From Pseudomonas asturiensis (GTDB lineage: Bacteria; Pseudomonadota; Gammaproteobacteria; Pseudomonadales; Pseudomonadaceae): a stretch of DNA of 64,000 nt. Location of the stretch: the NCBI RefSeq assembly GCF_900143095.1, contig NZ_FRDA01000001.1:124001-188000 (forward strand), read 5' to 3'. Each line of letters starts with the position of its first letter. Position 1 is the stretch's first letter. Shown here in pieces: positions 46,110-55,064 of the stretch. Made by a program: the position numbers and the translations under genes. Below the pieces are notes generated by a model. That model saw only the letters and a program-made list of their open reading frames with translations. It made no database searches and had not been told where the DNA came from.

Positions 46110-47435
46110 ATGGTCAATCGTCTACTCGGCAAACCCCTTCTGGCCTCACTTGTCCTCGGTATCTTTGCCCCGCTGGCACAGGCCGCAGAAACCCCCGTCC
46201 TCAATACCGGCAGTACCGCCTGGATGATCACGGCAGCGGTGCTGGTGCTGTTCATGTGCCTTCCGGGTCTGGCGTTGTTCTACGGCGGGTTGGTGCGCGC
46301 CAAGAACATGCTGTCATTGTTCACCCAGTGTTTCGGCATCGCGGGTGTGGTGGGCGTGCTGTGGGTGATGTATGGCTACAGCATGGTGGTGGATACCAGC
46401 AACATGGTCGAAGGCCAGGTGACCTTCAACAGTTTCGTGGGCGGGCTGAGCCGTGCGTTTCTGGCGGGCATGACGCCCGACAGTCTCGTCGGCGATATTC
46501 CGGAAGGCGTATTCGTGACCTTCCAGATGACCTTCGCCATCATCACACCGGCGCTGATTGCCGGCGCCTTCGCGGAACGCATGAAATTCTCCGCCGCCCT
46601 GCTGTTCATGGCGCTGTGGTTCACCTTTGTCTATGCGCCAGTGGCGCACATGGTCTGGGGCGGGGCGGGGGCGCTGATGCATAACTGGGGTGTACTGGAT
46701 TTCGCAGGCGGCACTGCCGTACACATCAACGCAGGCGTCGCGGCGTTGGCGGCTTGCCTGGTGCTGGGCAAGCGCAAGGGTTATCAGAACGCTCCGATGC
46801 CCGCCCATAACCTGAGCCTGACCATGGCCGGTGCAGCCATGCTCTGGGTCGGCTGGTTCGGTTTCAACATCGGCTCTGGCGGTGGACTGAGCGGCACGTC
46901 CGGCATCGTCATGCTCAACACCCAGGTGGGAGCCTGCGCCGGGATTCTCGGCTGGATGTTCACCGAGTGGTTCAAGGTCGGCAAACCGAGTGCGCTGGGT
47001 CTGGCCAGCGGGGCGTTGGCAGGTCTGGTGGGGATCACGCCTGCATGCGCCTATGTCGGCGTCGGTGGCGCACTGGCGATTGGCGTTTTGTGCGGGGTGT
47101 TTTGCTATCTGAGCGTCACGGTATTGAAGAAACGCCTGGGCTATGACGACAGCCTCGATGTGTTCGGCCTGCACGGCATCGGCGGCATGATCGGTGCGGT
47201 TCTGACCGGCGTGTTCTGCGTGCCTTCTATGGGTGGCCTGGTGCCGGACGTGACCATGGGGGCGCAGGTTGTTGCGCAGATCAAAGGCGTGCTGTTCACC
47301 ACGGTCTATTGCTTCGTGGTCAGTTGGGTGATTCTCAAAGGGGTCAAGGCGCTCATTGGCTTGCGAGCGCATGAAACCGTCGAAGAGCTGGGGCTTGATC
47401 TGTCCGAGCACAACGAGCGCGCCTATAACCATTGA
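46110..47435 (+). CDS. amtB: ammonium/methylammonium transporter
   Basis: An Amt channel of 441 residues. A cleaved signal peptide (LLASLVLGIFAPLAQA) is followed by about eleven membrane helices. Motifs: AFYGG-like LALFYGGLVRAKNML, HMVWGGAGALMHNWGVLDFAGGTAVHINAG with the first pore His, and DVFGLHGIGGMIGAVLTGVF with the second. The ATG at 46110 has AGGAG eight bases upstream; the upstream frame to 45936 is spurious. There is no glnK beside it, which is unusual for amtB; its place beside gmaS-mgsABC suggests methylammonium uptake. Confidence 0.9.
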   Translation: MVNRLLGKPLLASLVLGIFAPLAQAAETPVLNTGSTAWMITAAVLVLFMCLPGLALFYGGLVRAKNMLSLFTQCFGIAGVVGVLWVMYGYSMVVDTSNMVEGQVTFNSFVGGLSRAFLAGMTPDSLVGDIPEGVFVTFQMTFAIITPALIAGAFAERMKFSAALLFMALWFTFVYAPVAHMVWGGAGALMHNWGVLDFAGGTAVHINAGVAALAACLVLGKRKGYQNAPMPAHNLSLTMAGAAMLWVGWFGFNIGSGGGLSGTSGIVMLNTQVGACAGILGWMFTEWFKVGKPSALGLASGALAGLVGITPACAYVGVGGALAIGVLCGVFCYLSVTVLKKRLGYDDSLDVFGLHGIGGMIGAVLTGVFCVPSMGGLVPDVTMGAQVVAQIKGVLFTTVYCFVVSWVILKGVKALIGLRAHETVEELGLDLSEHNERAYNH

Positions 47436-47507
47436 GGTAAGGTACGTTTTTGTGGGAGGCCCCACCACTTCTTCGAGTTAGCGCTGTCGCGCAGCAAGCA
47501 CCGGACT

Positions 47508-47530
47508 GTGGGAGGCGGCTTGCCGGCGAT
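47508..47530 (+). repeat. REP-like element
   Basis: GTGGGAGGCGGCTTGCCGGC plus GAT, a single copy in the 259-base gap between amtB and a convergent monooxygenase gene. A partial copy (GTGGGAGGCCCCACC) lies at about 47453. Confidence 0.8.
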
Positions 47531-47694
47531 CTGCCGGGAACCGGCAGCAAAACCTGCGCAAGCGTTGTAATCAGATGCATTCAAGGGCTGCTGCGCAGCC
47601 CATCGCTGCCGTCGTAACCTGCGAGAGCTCCCACGCCCTCCGGGCAGAAGCAGATTCAACGCTTCTTCAACAGTCCGGTGTCTGCGGCGAGACT

Positions 47695-48732
47695 TTACCG
47701 AAACGCTGGCACCACGTGTTTGATGAACAGCTCCAGCGACTTCTTCTTTTCGGCGTGCGGCAGGCTGTTGTCGCACCAGAAGCTGAACTCGTCGACACCC
47801 AGTTCCTGGTAATACTTGATGCGCGGGATGATCTCATCCGGTGTGCCGATCATTGCCGTCTTGTGCAGGCTGTCGAGGGCGAATTCCGGGCGTTCGGCAA
47901 ACTTCTCTTCCGGGCTGGGCGCGAGGAAACCGTTGACCGGTGTCTGCTTGTTGCCAAACCAGGCATCGAAGGTGCGATAGAACTTCGAGATTGCCCTGGC
48001 ACCGACTTTCCAGCCTTCAGGATCATCTTCGGCATGCACGTGTGTATGCCGCAGTACCATCAGCTGCGGGCGCGGAACGCCCGGGTTGTTGGCCAGTGCG
48101 GCTTCGAATTTGTTTTTCAGGTCGACGACTTCCTCGTCGCCCTTCATCAGCGGCGTGACCATTACGTTACAGCCGTTGGCCACCGCGAAATTGTGTGAGT
48201 CCGGGTCGCGGGCGGCGATCCACATCGGCGGGGTGTTGATGGGCTTGGGCACGCAGGTCGACGTGGGGAATTTCCAGATATCGCCGTCATGGGCATAGTC
48301 GCCTTGCCACAGCGCACGCACTACCGGAACCATCTCACGCAGCGCCTTGCCACCTTCGGACGCGGGCATGCCGCCTGCCATGCGGTCGAACTCGACCTGA
48401 TAGGCGCCGCGTGCAAGGCCCACTTCCATGCGCCCGTTGCTGATGACGTCCAGCAAGGCACATTCGCCAGCGACTCGCAGCGGATGCCAGAACGGCGCGA
48501 TGATGGTGCCTGCGCCCAGGTGAATGGTGTCGGTTCTGGCCGCCAGATACGCCAGCAATGGCATGGGGCTTGGCGAGATGGTGTATTCCATCGCATGGTG
48601 CTCGCCGATCCAGACCGTGCTGAAACCGCCTTTTTCGGCCATCAGCGTCAGTTCGGTCAGGTCTTCGAAGAGCTGGCGGTGGCTGACAGTCTCGTCCCAG
48701 CGTTCCATGTGCACGAACAGCGAAAATTTCAT
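47695..48732 (-). CDS. LLM-class flavin-dependent monooxygenase
   Basis: A 345-residue bacterial-luciferase-like monooxygenase using reduced FMN and oxygen. Visible: MKFSLFVHMERWDETVSHRQ start, TVWIGEHHAMEYTISPSPMPLLAYLAART, LGAGTIIAPFWHPLRVAGECALLDVISNGRMEVGLARG and GTPDEIIPRIKYY. The start at 48732 has GAGG eight bases upstream. A flavin reductase gene lies 79 bases upstream on the same strand and should supply FMNH2. The substrate is unknown; adjacency to methylamine and sulfone genes suggests a small organic N or S compound. Confidence 0.88.
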   Translation of the reverse strand: MKFSLFVHMERWDETVSHRQLFEDLTELTLMAEKGGFSTVWIGEHHAMEYTISPSPMPLLAYLAARTDTIHLGAGTIIAPFWHPLRVAGECALLDVISNGRMEVGLARGAYQVEFDRMAGGMPASEGGKALREMVPVVRALWQGDYAHDGDIWKFPTSTCVPKPINTPPMWIAARDPDSHNFAVANGCNVMVTPLMKGDEEVVDLKNKFEAALANNPGVPRPQLMVLRHTHVHAEDDPEGWKVGARAISKFYRTFDAWFGNKQTPVNGFLAPSPEEKFAERPEFALDSLHKTAMIGTPDEIIPRIKYYQELGVDEFSFWCDNSLPHAEKKKSLELFIKHVVPAFR

Positions 48733-48811
48733 GACGCTTACCTCGATCGGACCGGGGTGCGCAGGTGGCAGCACCCGTATTTTCAAATGGATGTGGAAAA
48801 AACCATGTACG

Positions 48812-49297
48812 TCAGGTGAGCGCGGGCAGGGTGCTCATCTTGCCTCGGCAGTACACCATCGGGTCGACAGGCTGTTGGGGCTGAATCAGGTTCTTGATCG
48901 CGCCGACCATAATCGCGTGATCGCCACCCTCATACTCGCGCCACAATTCGCACTCGATGATTGCCGTGGCGTTGTTCAGCAGCGGATTGCCTAACTCGCT
49001 CAATGTCCACGCGATGCCTTGCGCCTTGAGCTTGCCTTTGCGGGCGAACGCATAGGCTTCTTCCTGCTGACCGCCGGAAAGCAGGTGAATGGCAAAGCGT
49101 TTGCTTTTGATCAGCGTGGCGTACGAGTCGGAGCTGTAGTTGGGGCAGAAGAGGACCAGCGGCGGGTCCATGGACAGGGAACTGAACGCGCTGGCAGTGA
49201 GGCCGACGACTTCGCCATCCTCATCGAGTGTGGTGACAACGGTGACACCCGATGGAAAGGAGCCCATGACGTTCTTGTAGTCAGTTGCGTCGATCAT
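48812..49297 (-). CDS. flavin reductase
   Basis: A 161-residue flavin reductase-like protein with the split-barrel fold (MGSFPSGVTVVTTLDEDGEVVGLTASAFSSLSMDPPLVLFC, HLLSGGQQEEAYAFA, ECELWREYEGGDHAIMVGAI). It reduces FMN with NAD(P)H for the monooxygenase that follows. It appears to be the first gene of a two-gene operon. Confidence 0.9.
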   Translation of the reverse strand: MIDATDYKNVMGSFPSGVTVVTTLDEDGEVVGLTASAFSSLSMDPPLVLFCPNYSSDSYATLIKSKRFAIHLLSGGQQEEAYAFARKGKLKAQGIAWTLSELGNPLLNNATAIIECELWREYEGGDHAIMVGAIKNLIQPQQPVDPMVYCRGKMSTLPALT

Positions 49298-49347
49298 TTG
49301 CTACCTCTGCTCGGTGTACCGACAGCGACAATTATTGTTTGTCTGAT

Positions 49348-49355
49348 GGTATACC
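49348..49355. promoter_or_regulatory. GGTATACC palindrome upstream of flavin reductase
   Basis: The sequence ATGGTATACCGT, 51 bases before the flavin reductase start, contains a perfect GGTATACC palindrome of the kind bound by GntR-family (FadR subgroup) regulators. No GntR gene is in the window. The remaining gap 49298-49573 shows no gene. Confidence 0.45.
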
Positions 49356-49573
49356 GTAATATTCGGTGTGCAAATGTTTTTTTCGATCAGATGCGCAGGC
49401 GGTTACGCAGCGCTTTTTGTCGAGCGCCGCGTTGGATTGATTCGTCGAATGTGGCTGTGACGCTCTGCAGAGACCGGTTACCTGTAGCGGTGAACGTGCC
49501 CACGAAGACTGACGTTCGCAAAAAGCACGTTGGCTGAATGGATCGCCCTCACTGACTGATGAGGGTGAGCCGC

Positions 49574-49909
49574 TTAGCTGCAGGCTTCGGTCTGAATGTA
49601 CTCGGCGGTGGAGTCGCGAATCACCGGGCCCATGCCGCTGACCGCTTGAGCGCTTTCCATGATCTCCAGCGTTGAGCCGGTGCCCACCAGGTTGACCGTG
49701 TGGTTGGCGCAGTTATACACGCGTTTGGAGTAGATCACGCCCAATAGACTTTCGCGGCGGGTCACGACTATCCGGTTTGTCGGGGCACCGGTCTTTTCCA
49801 CCAGTGCGTGCTGACCGGTCGGGTCGTGCGGGACCACAATATTTCTACCTTCGGCGTGTGCCGACATGGCGGGGATGATGAGTAGTAAAAACCAGGCATG
49901 AAATTTCAT
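49574..49909 (-). CDS. small periplasmic hypothetical protein
   Basis: A 111-residue protein beginning MKFHAWFLLLIIPAMSAHA, a clear signal peptide, with GGAG seven bases upstream. The mature part (RNIVVPHDPTGQHALVEKTGAP, VYNCANHTVNLVGTGSTLEIMES, YIQTEACS) has two Cys that may form a disulfide. I do not recognise its family. The open frame upstream is not used. Confidence 0.65.
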   Translation of the reverse strand: MKFHAWFLLLIIPAMSAHAEGRNIVVPHDPTGQHALVEKTGAPTNRIVVTRRESLLGVIYSKRVYNCANHTVNLVGTGSTLEIMESAQAVSGMGPVIRDSTAEYIQTEACS

Positions 49910-50128
49910 CGGTGCTCCTGCAGATGAATAAGGCTTCATTGGATCCAAACGTACGGCGATGTACGCCGGTTGGGTAGCCAGTGGCCATGCCTTCTGTCGG
50001 GTTTGCAGCGGGTTCCTGACGGGCGGTGATCCACGCCTGCCGTTTGTCGTCAATGCGCGTTTTTGAGTGAGCAGAATTCTTTTTCTGCCGATGTATCTGG
50101 TGAGGCTATGACGACGTATTCCTGAGCA

Positions 50129-50569
50129 TCAGGCAAACGTCCGGGTGACCAGCGCAGCCACTACCAGATAGCGCAAGCCCTTGGCCAGCGTGACGATCAG
50201 CACAAAGCGCCAAAGCGGCTCTCGCAAGGCACCTGCGATCACTGTCAGCGGATCACCGATAACGGGTATCCAGCTCAGCAACAGCGACCAGTAGCCATAC
50301 TTCAAATAAAATCCCTGAGCTTTTTCCAGCTGCGCTTCGCTGGCCGGAAACCAGCGTTTGTGGCGAAAGCGCAGGATGGAGCGGCCAAGCAGCCAGTTGA
50401 GAACAGAACCCAGCACGTTGCCGACGGTTGCGACCCACAGCAGCACCACCACCGGATAGGCTTTGCTGATGAGCATTGCGGCCAGTACGGTTTCCGATTG
50501 CATGGGCAGCAGCGTCGCCGCGCCCAATGCCGCCATGAACAGACCGAAGTAGCTTGAGAGTTCGAACAT
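50129..50569 (-). CDS. YqaA-family membrane protein (VTT/DedA-like)
   Basis: A 146-residue inner-membrane protein of the YqaA/SNARE-associated family: MFELSSYFGLFMAALGAATLLPMQSE, GNVLGSVLNWLLGR, FRHKRWFPASEAQLEKAQGFYLKYGYWSLLLSWIPVIGDPLTVIAG. The motif GDPLTVIAG is typical of the subgroup. The ATG at 50569 is chosen from family alignment; the long upstream frame is not coding-like. Function unknown; lipid scrambling or metal-related transport has been proposed for related families. Confidence 0.85.
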   Translation of the reverse strand: MFELSSYFGLFMAALGAATLLPMQSETVLAAMLISKAYPVVVLLWVATVGNVLGSVLNWLLGRSILRFRHKRWFPASEAQLEKAQGFYLKYGYWSLLLSWIPVIGDPLTVIAGALREPLWRFVLIVTLAKGLRYLVVAALVTRTFA

Positions 50570-50838
50570 CGAAGGATGCCTTGTGCATGCAGGACCTTCG
50601 TGGGTGAAGGTGCCGCATTGTGTTGCAGCCGACAGGCTCCCACAAGAACACACACTGTTGCCTGGGCAACACCTGCTCGACACCTTTGCGGTCTGTCGAC
50701 AGCGACTGTTCTCAATCAGGCTGATTAACTTATTGATCTTTAAGGAAATAACAGGCTGGCACGGTTGCTGCTCTGTCACTGGGTATCAAGCCCGCTCGAT
50801 TCTTGCGCTCGGGACCCTGAAGCCGGAGGAGTAACGAT

Positions 50839-51945
50839 ATGAGTCAAACCCCTATCAAATTTGCGTACTGGGTACCCAACGTCAGCGGCGGCCTAGTGGT
50901 GAGCACGATCGAACAACGCACCAGCTGGACCATCGACTACAACAGAAAGCTGGCGCAGATTGCCGAAAAATCAGGCTTTGAATACGCATTGACGCAGATT
51001 CGCTTCACAGCCGGCTACGGTGCCGAGTACCAGCACGAGTCAGTCGCCTTCAGTCATGCGCTGCTGGCGGCCACCGATAAACTCAAGGTCATCGCCGCGA
51101 TTCTGCCAGGGCCCTGGACGCCTTCTGTGGCGGCCAAGCAACTGGCGACCATCGATCAACTCACTGCCGGACGCGTAGCGGTCAACATTGTCAGTGGCTG
51201 GTTCAAGGGCGAGTTCACCGCCATCGGCGAGCCCTGGCTTGAGCACGACGAGCGTTATCGTCGTTCGGAAGAGTTTATCCGCGCGCTCAAAGGTATCTGG
51301 ACCACAGACAATTTCACGTTCAAGGGCGATTTCTATCGCTTTCACGACTACACCCTCAAGCCCAAGCCGATCCAGCGTCCGCATCCGGAAATCTTCCAGG
51401 GCGGCAGCTCCAGAGCCGCGCGGGACATGGCTGCCCGTGTATCGGACTGGTACTTCACCAACGGCAATACCGTGGAAGGCATCAAGGCCCAGGTCGATGA
51501 CATCCGTGCCAAGGCCGCCGCCAACGGGCATTCGGTGAAGATTGGTGTCAACGCGTTCATCATTGCCAGGGACACGGAGGAGGAGGCACACGCCGTGTTG
51601 GCGGAAATCGTCGACAAGGCCGACCCGGAAGCGGTCAATGCCTTTGGTGACGCGGCGAAACAGGCCGGCAAGGCGAGCCCGGAGGGCGAGGGCAACTGGG
51701 CCAAGTCCACCTTTCAGGATCTGGTGCAATACAACGACGGCTTCAAGACCAATCTGATCGGCACACCTGCGCAGATCGCCGAGCGCATCGTGCAGCTCAA
51801 GGCCGTGGGCGTTGATCTGGTGCTGTCCGCCTTCCTGCACTTTCAGGAAGAAGTCGCTTATTTCGGCGAGCATGTACTGCCATTGGTTCGTGAGCTGGAA
51901 ACCGCGTCTGCGCATACCGCTGTGCAAAGCGCCGCAATAGCCTGA
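50839..51945 (+). CDS. sfnG: dimethylsulfone monooxygenase SfnG-like
   Basis: A 368-residue FMNH2-dependent LLM monooxygenase, close to SfnG, which converts dimethylsulfone to methanesulfinate for sulfur supply. Motifs: IKFAYWVPNVSGGLVVSTIEQRT, AAILPGPWTPSVAAKQLATID, VNIVSGWFKGEF, HPEIFQGGSSRAARDMA, LIGTPAQIAERI. RBS is GGAGGAG before the ATG. It is monocistronic; an FMN reductase would come from elsewhere, possibly the one at 48812. Confidence 0.88.
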   Translation: MSQTPIKFAYWVPNVSGGLVVSTIEQRTSWTIDYNRKLAQIAEKSGFEYALTQIRFTAGYGAEYQHESVAFSHALLAATDKLKVIAAILPGPWTPSVAAKQLATIDQLTAGRVAVNIVSGWFKGEFTAIGEPWLEHDERYRRSEEFIRALKGIWTTDNFTFKGDFYRFHDYTLKPKPIQRPHPEIFQGGSSRAARDMAARVSDWYFTNGNTVEGIKAQVDDIRAKAAANGHSVKIGVNAFIIARDTEEEAHAVLAEIVDKADPEAVNAFGDAAKQAGKASPEGEGNWAKSTFQDLVQYNDGFKTNLIGTPAQIAERIVQLKAVGVDLVLSAFLHFQEEVAYFGEHVLPLVRELETASAHTAVQSAAIA

Positions 51946-52229
51946 CCCGTTCAGCACCCTCGCAACATACCCGCCCCACTTGCCGTGAGCCATCGCGCTC
52001 ACGGCCCTTCAAAAAAAATTCCTGAGCATGTGATCCAATGTGCGCACTTGCGCGTATGTTGCCCCCTGTTTGCTGCTTGATCGGACGTGTTCAATTGCCA
52101 GGCGCAGCGTCGGGCGCTGAAGCTTGCGACCATTGGTGCCGATACAGGAATATCGATGTATCTGAACATTCATGCCCAGGTATCGTGCGCATCAGTTGCG
52201 CGAGCTCTCATTCGCTACGGAGGCAGGCT

Positions 52230-53822
52230 TTGAAACGCGATCTCAGGCTTGCCTCTTGGCTGATCTGTACAACCTGTACCTGTGTTGTGCTGCTCATGGT
52301 CTGGCAAACCTGGACTGCGCGCCAGAAAACCTTTGAAAACATCCAGACCAACAGCGCAAATCTGGCGAGCGCGCTAAGCACCTACACCGACGGTATTTTC
52401 AAACAAAGCGAAGTCATGCTGCTCGGCCTGACCGAGCGGGTTGAAAAGGACGGCACGGGGCCTGCGCAAATTGAACGCTTGAGGTCGGTCGTTGCACGTG
52501 GAATGGGAACGCTACCGCAGATCAGCAGCGTGTCGCTTTACGACGCCGAAGGTAACTGCATCTTTTCCACCAATGGGAACGCCATTGGCATCAACAGCAC
52601 ACAGCGTGAATATTTTCAGCATCACGCCAGGAACACCAGCCGTGCCACCTTCGTAGGCCCTACGATTCGCAGTCGCGCAACGGGTGAGTGGGTCATCTCG
52701 GTCAGCCGGCGCATTGATAATCGCGACTCAAGCTTCGCGGGTCTGATGGTCGCGACCATCGGTATCGATCACCTGCTCAAATTCTATTCCAACATTCAGA
52801 TTGGCGAGTCAGGCGTCATCAGCCTGACCACCGCGACAGGTCAGGTGCACGTGCGGTACCCGTATCGCGAAGGTGACATCGGCCGTGATCTGTCTTCGAC
52901 ACCTATTTTCAACCTGTACCCTGACCAGCGATCCGGGACCACCGAGTTCGTTTCCCGGCTGGACGGGGTGCCTCGTTTTTACGCTTTTCAGCGCAGTGAT
53001 GCCTACCCGCTGGTGACGGTGGTTGCACTGGGGCAGCAGGAGGCCATGCACGCCTGGATGGTGCAAGCCAAACAGTCGTTGTTACTGGTGTTGGTGTTGC
53101 TCGTGCTGGTGGTCGGTCTTGGCGTTCGCCTGATCGTCCACATTCACAGCCGCATTCGCGCCGAAGACGAATTGCGTGTGTCCCAGGCGACCCTGATTGA
53201 GCTCAACCAGCATCTGCAACTTATTGCATCCGAAGACAAGTTGACGGGACTTGCCAATCGCAGGCGCTTCGATCAGTTCATCGAGATCGAATTCAAGCGT
53301 GCCCGACGCGAGCGCAACATGCTGTCGTTGATCCTGCTCGATGCTGACCATTTCAAGCGCTACAACGACCACTTTGGTCATCTGGCCGGGGATGAGTGCC
53401 TGGTCGCGATCAGCCGGCTCGTCGAGCAGTGCATTCGTCGTCCGGGCGACATCGCCGCCCGCTATGGCGGCGAGGAGATCGCCGTGGTGCTGCCCAATAC
53501 CGATGAAGCCAGCGCCCGTCAGGTGGCTGAAGGCATTCTGAAAAAACTGCAGGACAGCCGCATTGAGCACCCGGCGAGCCCTTTCGGGATCGTGACCGTC
53601 AGCCTGGGGGTGGCGACGTTTATCGGCACCGATCGGCAACTGGACCAGCGCGGGCTGATCCAGCTGGCCGACCGGGCGTTATATGCTGCCAAGTCACAGG
53701 GACGCAATCGGGTCAGCGTGGCGTCCGACGTCGTGACCGATACGGTGCCCGCCTGGACGCAGGGGCCACACCTTGCCGCGGACGCTGCGGCGGCGGATCA
53801 CACGCCAGACGCGCGGAACTGA
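52230..53822 (+). CDS. membrane-bound diguanylate cyclase (dCache-GGDEF)
   Basis: A c-di-GMP synthase of about 530 residues. I place the start at the TTG at 52230 because GGAGG precedes it and the first helix (LASWLICTTCTCVVLLMVW) begins at once; the frame upstream to 52038 lacks family features. TM1 is about 9-26, a periplasmic dCache-like sensor 30-275, TM2 about 281-303. The GGDEF domain has GGEEI at 413-417 and an inhibitory RxxD (RPGD, 404-407) five residues before it, so it should be active and product-inhibited. It forms no obvious operon. Confidence 0.88.
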   Translation: MKRDLRLASWLICTTCTCVVLLMVWQTWTARQKTFENIQTNSANLASALSTYTDGIFKQSEVMLLGLTERVEKDGTGPAQIERLRSVVARGMGTLPQISSVSLYDAEGNCIFSTNGNAIGINSTQREYFQHHARNTSRATFVGPTIRSRATGEWVISVSRRIDNRDSSFAGLMVATIGIDHLLKFYSNIQIGESGVISLTTATGQVHVRYPYREGDIGRDLSSTPIFNLYPDQRSGTTEFVSRLDGVPRFYAFQRSDAYPLVTVVALGQQEAMHAWMVQAKQSLLLVLVLLVLVVGLGVRLIVHIHSRIRAEDELRVSQATLIELNQHLQLIASEDKLTGLANRRRFDQFIEIEFKRARRERNMLSLILLDADHFKRYNDHFGHLAGDECLVAISRLVEQCIRRPGDIAARYGGEEIAVVLPNTDEASARQVAEGILKKLQDSRIEHPASPFGIVTVSLGVATFIGTDRQLDQRGLIQLADRALYAAKSQGRNRVSVASDVVTDTVPAWTQGPHLAADAAAADHTPDARN

Positions 53823-53959
53823 ACTGAACGGATAGTCCCCCTGCGCCGTTTTGTCGCACCCGCCGCGCAGCCCATGACAGCGCGGCTCGCCCGCCAGCAC
53901 GTTTTTTGTAACAGCATTCGCGGTGTTCGCCAGCAGCCGTGAGTGGTAAATTCGCCGCC

Positions 53960-54334
53960 ATGAATTTCGTCCGAACCCACCGCTCGCTCATCGCCTGGAT
54001 GCTGTACGGCTTCGTCCTGTTCAATGGCGTGGCGTGCGGATTCGGTCACGGGCAAATGCTGTCGGCGCTTTCATCGGCATCGGCATCGGCAAACGATATC
54101 TGCGGTGATGCTGGCGATTCATCACCTGCAATGGACAAGAGCACCCACGCACAGGTCATGCAATGGGTCGCCTTCGATTGCGCCTTTGCCGGCAAGCTGA
54201 CCCTGGCGCTGCTGTTTTTCATCGGGCTGGGCTGGTTGTCGCGCATGCTCACTATCAGGTTGCGCATCCCGCAAGGGTTGATTCGCCAGTCCCCTCGTCA
54301 TGCCTCGCCCGGTTGCATCGCGCAGGCACCTTGA
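53960..54334 (+). CDS. DUF2946-like membrane protein
   Basis: A 124-residue protein with an N-terminal hydrophobic segment (LIAWMLYGFVLFNGVACGFGHGQ), a polar Ser/Ala-rich middle with a Cys pair (ICGDAGDSS, VAFDCAFAG), and a second membrane span (LTLALLFFIGLGWLSRML). The layout matches DUF2946 proteins that often sit beside copper genes, as here (sco and PCuAC follow). The ATG at 53960 is favoured over the GTG at 53939. Confidence 0.7.
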   Translation: MNFVRTHRSLIAWMLYGFVLFNGVACGFGHGQMLSALSSASASANDICGDAGDSSPAMDKSTHAQVMQWVAFDCAFAGKLTLALLFFIGLGWLSRMLTIRLRIPQGLIRQSPRHASPGCIAQAP

Positions 54335-54458
54335 GCCTGCGCGCCTATGCTCATCGGTTGTGACAAGGCATAGCAACACGCCTGCCTTGTCTGTTTACGG
54401 GAACGGTTGCTGGATTGAAGGCCAGCGGCCGCGCCTTATCCTTCAAGGGACGTAATAC

Positions 54459-55064
54459 ATGACGCAGAATTTCACCCGCCGCGAAGTGGTCTCGGGCCTC
54501 TCGCTGCTCAGCCTTGGCCTGCTGGCCGGTTGTGGCAACTCCAATGCCCTGCCGTTCAAGCATGGCAAGGACATGAGCAACGAAATCGTCGGCCGCAATT
54601 TCAGGCTCAAGGACTCGAAGGGCGAGGTCAAGACACTGTCGAGCTTTCGCGGCCTGATGCCGATGGTCTTTTTCGGCTTTACCCAATGCCCGGCCGTTTG
54701 CCCCACAGCGCTGGCCCGTGCGGCGCAAATCAGAAAGCTGATGGGCGAGGATGGCAAGACCTTTCAGGTGGTGTTCATCACCCTGGACCCGGAGCGCGAT
54801 ACGCCAGAGGTCATCGACGCGTATGTAAAAGCCTTCGATCCGACCTTCGTTGCGCTGTCCGGCACGCTTGAAGAAACCGCTGCCACGGCGAAAGAGTTCG
54901 GTGTGTTCTTCGAAAAGGTCCCGCTTGGCGATACCTATACGATCTCCCACACGGCCACCAGTTATGTCTACGACACCCGTGGCGTGCTGCGCCTGGGGCT
55001 GTCACACAAGCTGACTGCCCAGCAATGCACCGAAGATTTGCTCACTTTGATGGAAGTATGTTGA
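54459..55064 (+). CDS. SCO1/SenC copper metallochaperone
   Basis: A 201-residue Sco protein for copper delivery to oxidases, anchored as a lipoprotein (LSLLSLGLLAGCGNS, lipid Cys near 25). The thioredoxin fold has the CxxxC copper site in GFTQCPAVCPTAL and the distal His in TISHTATSYVYD. It is followed by a PCuAC protein whose start overlaps its stop (TGATG). Together they would supply copper to a heme-copper oxidase, though cyoABCD is 34 kb away. Confidence 0.92.
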   Translation: MTQNFTRREVVSGLSLLSLGLLAGCGNSNALPFKHGKDMSNEIVGRNFRLKDSKGEVKTLSSFRGLMPMVFFGFTQCPAVCPTALARAAQIRKLMGEDGKTFQVVFITLDPERDTPEVIDAYVKAFDPTFVALSGTLEETAATAKEFGVFFEKVPLGDTYTISHTATSYVYDTRGVLRLGLSHKLTAQQCTEDLLTLMEVC

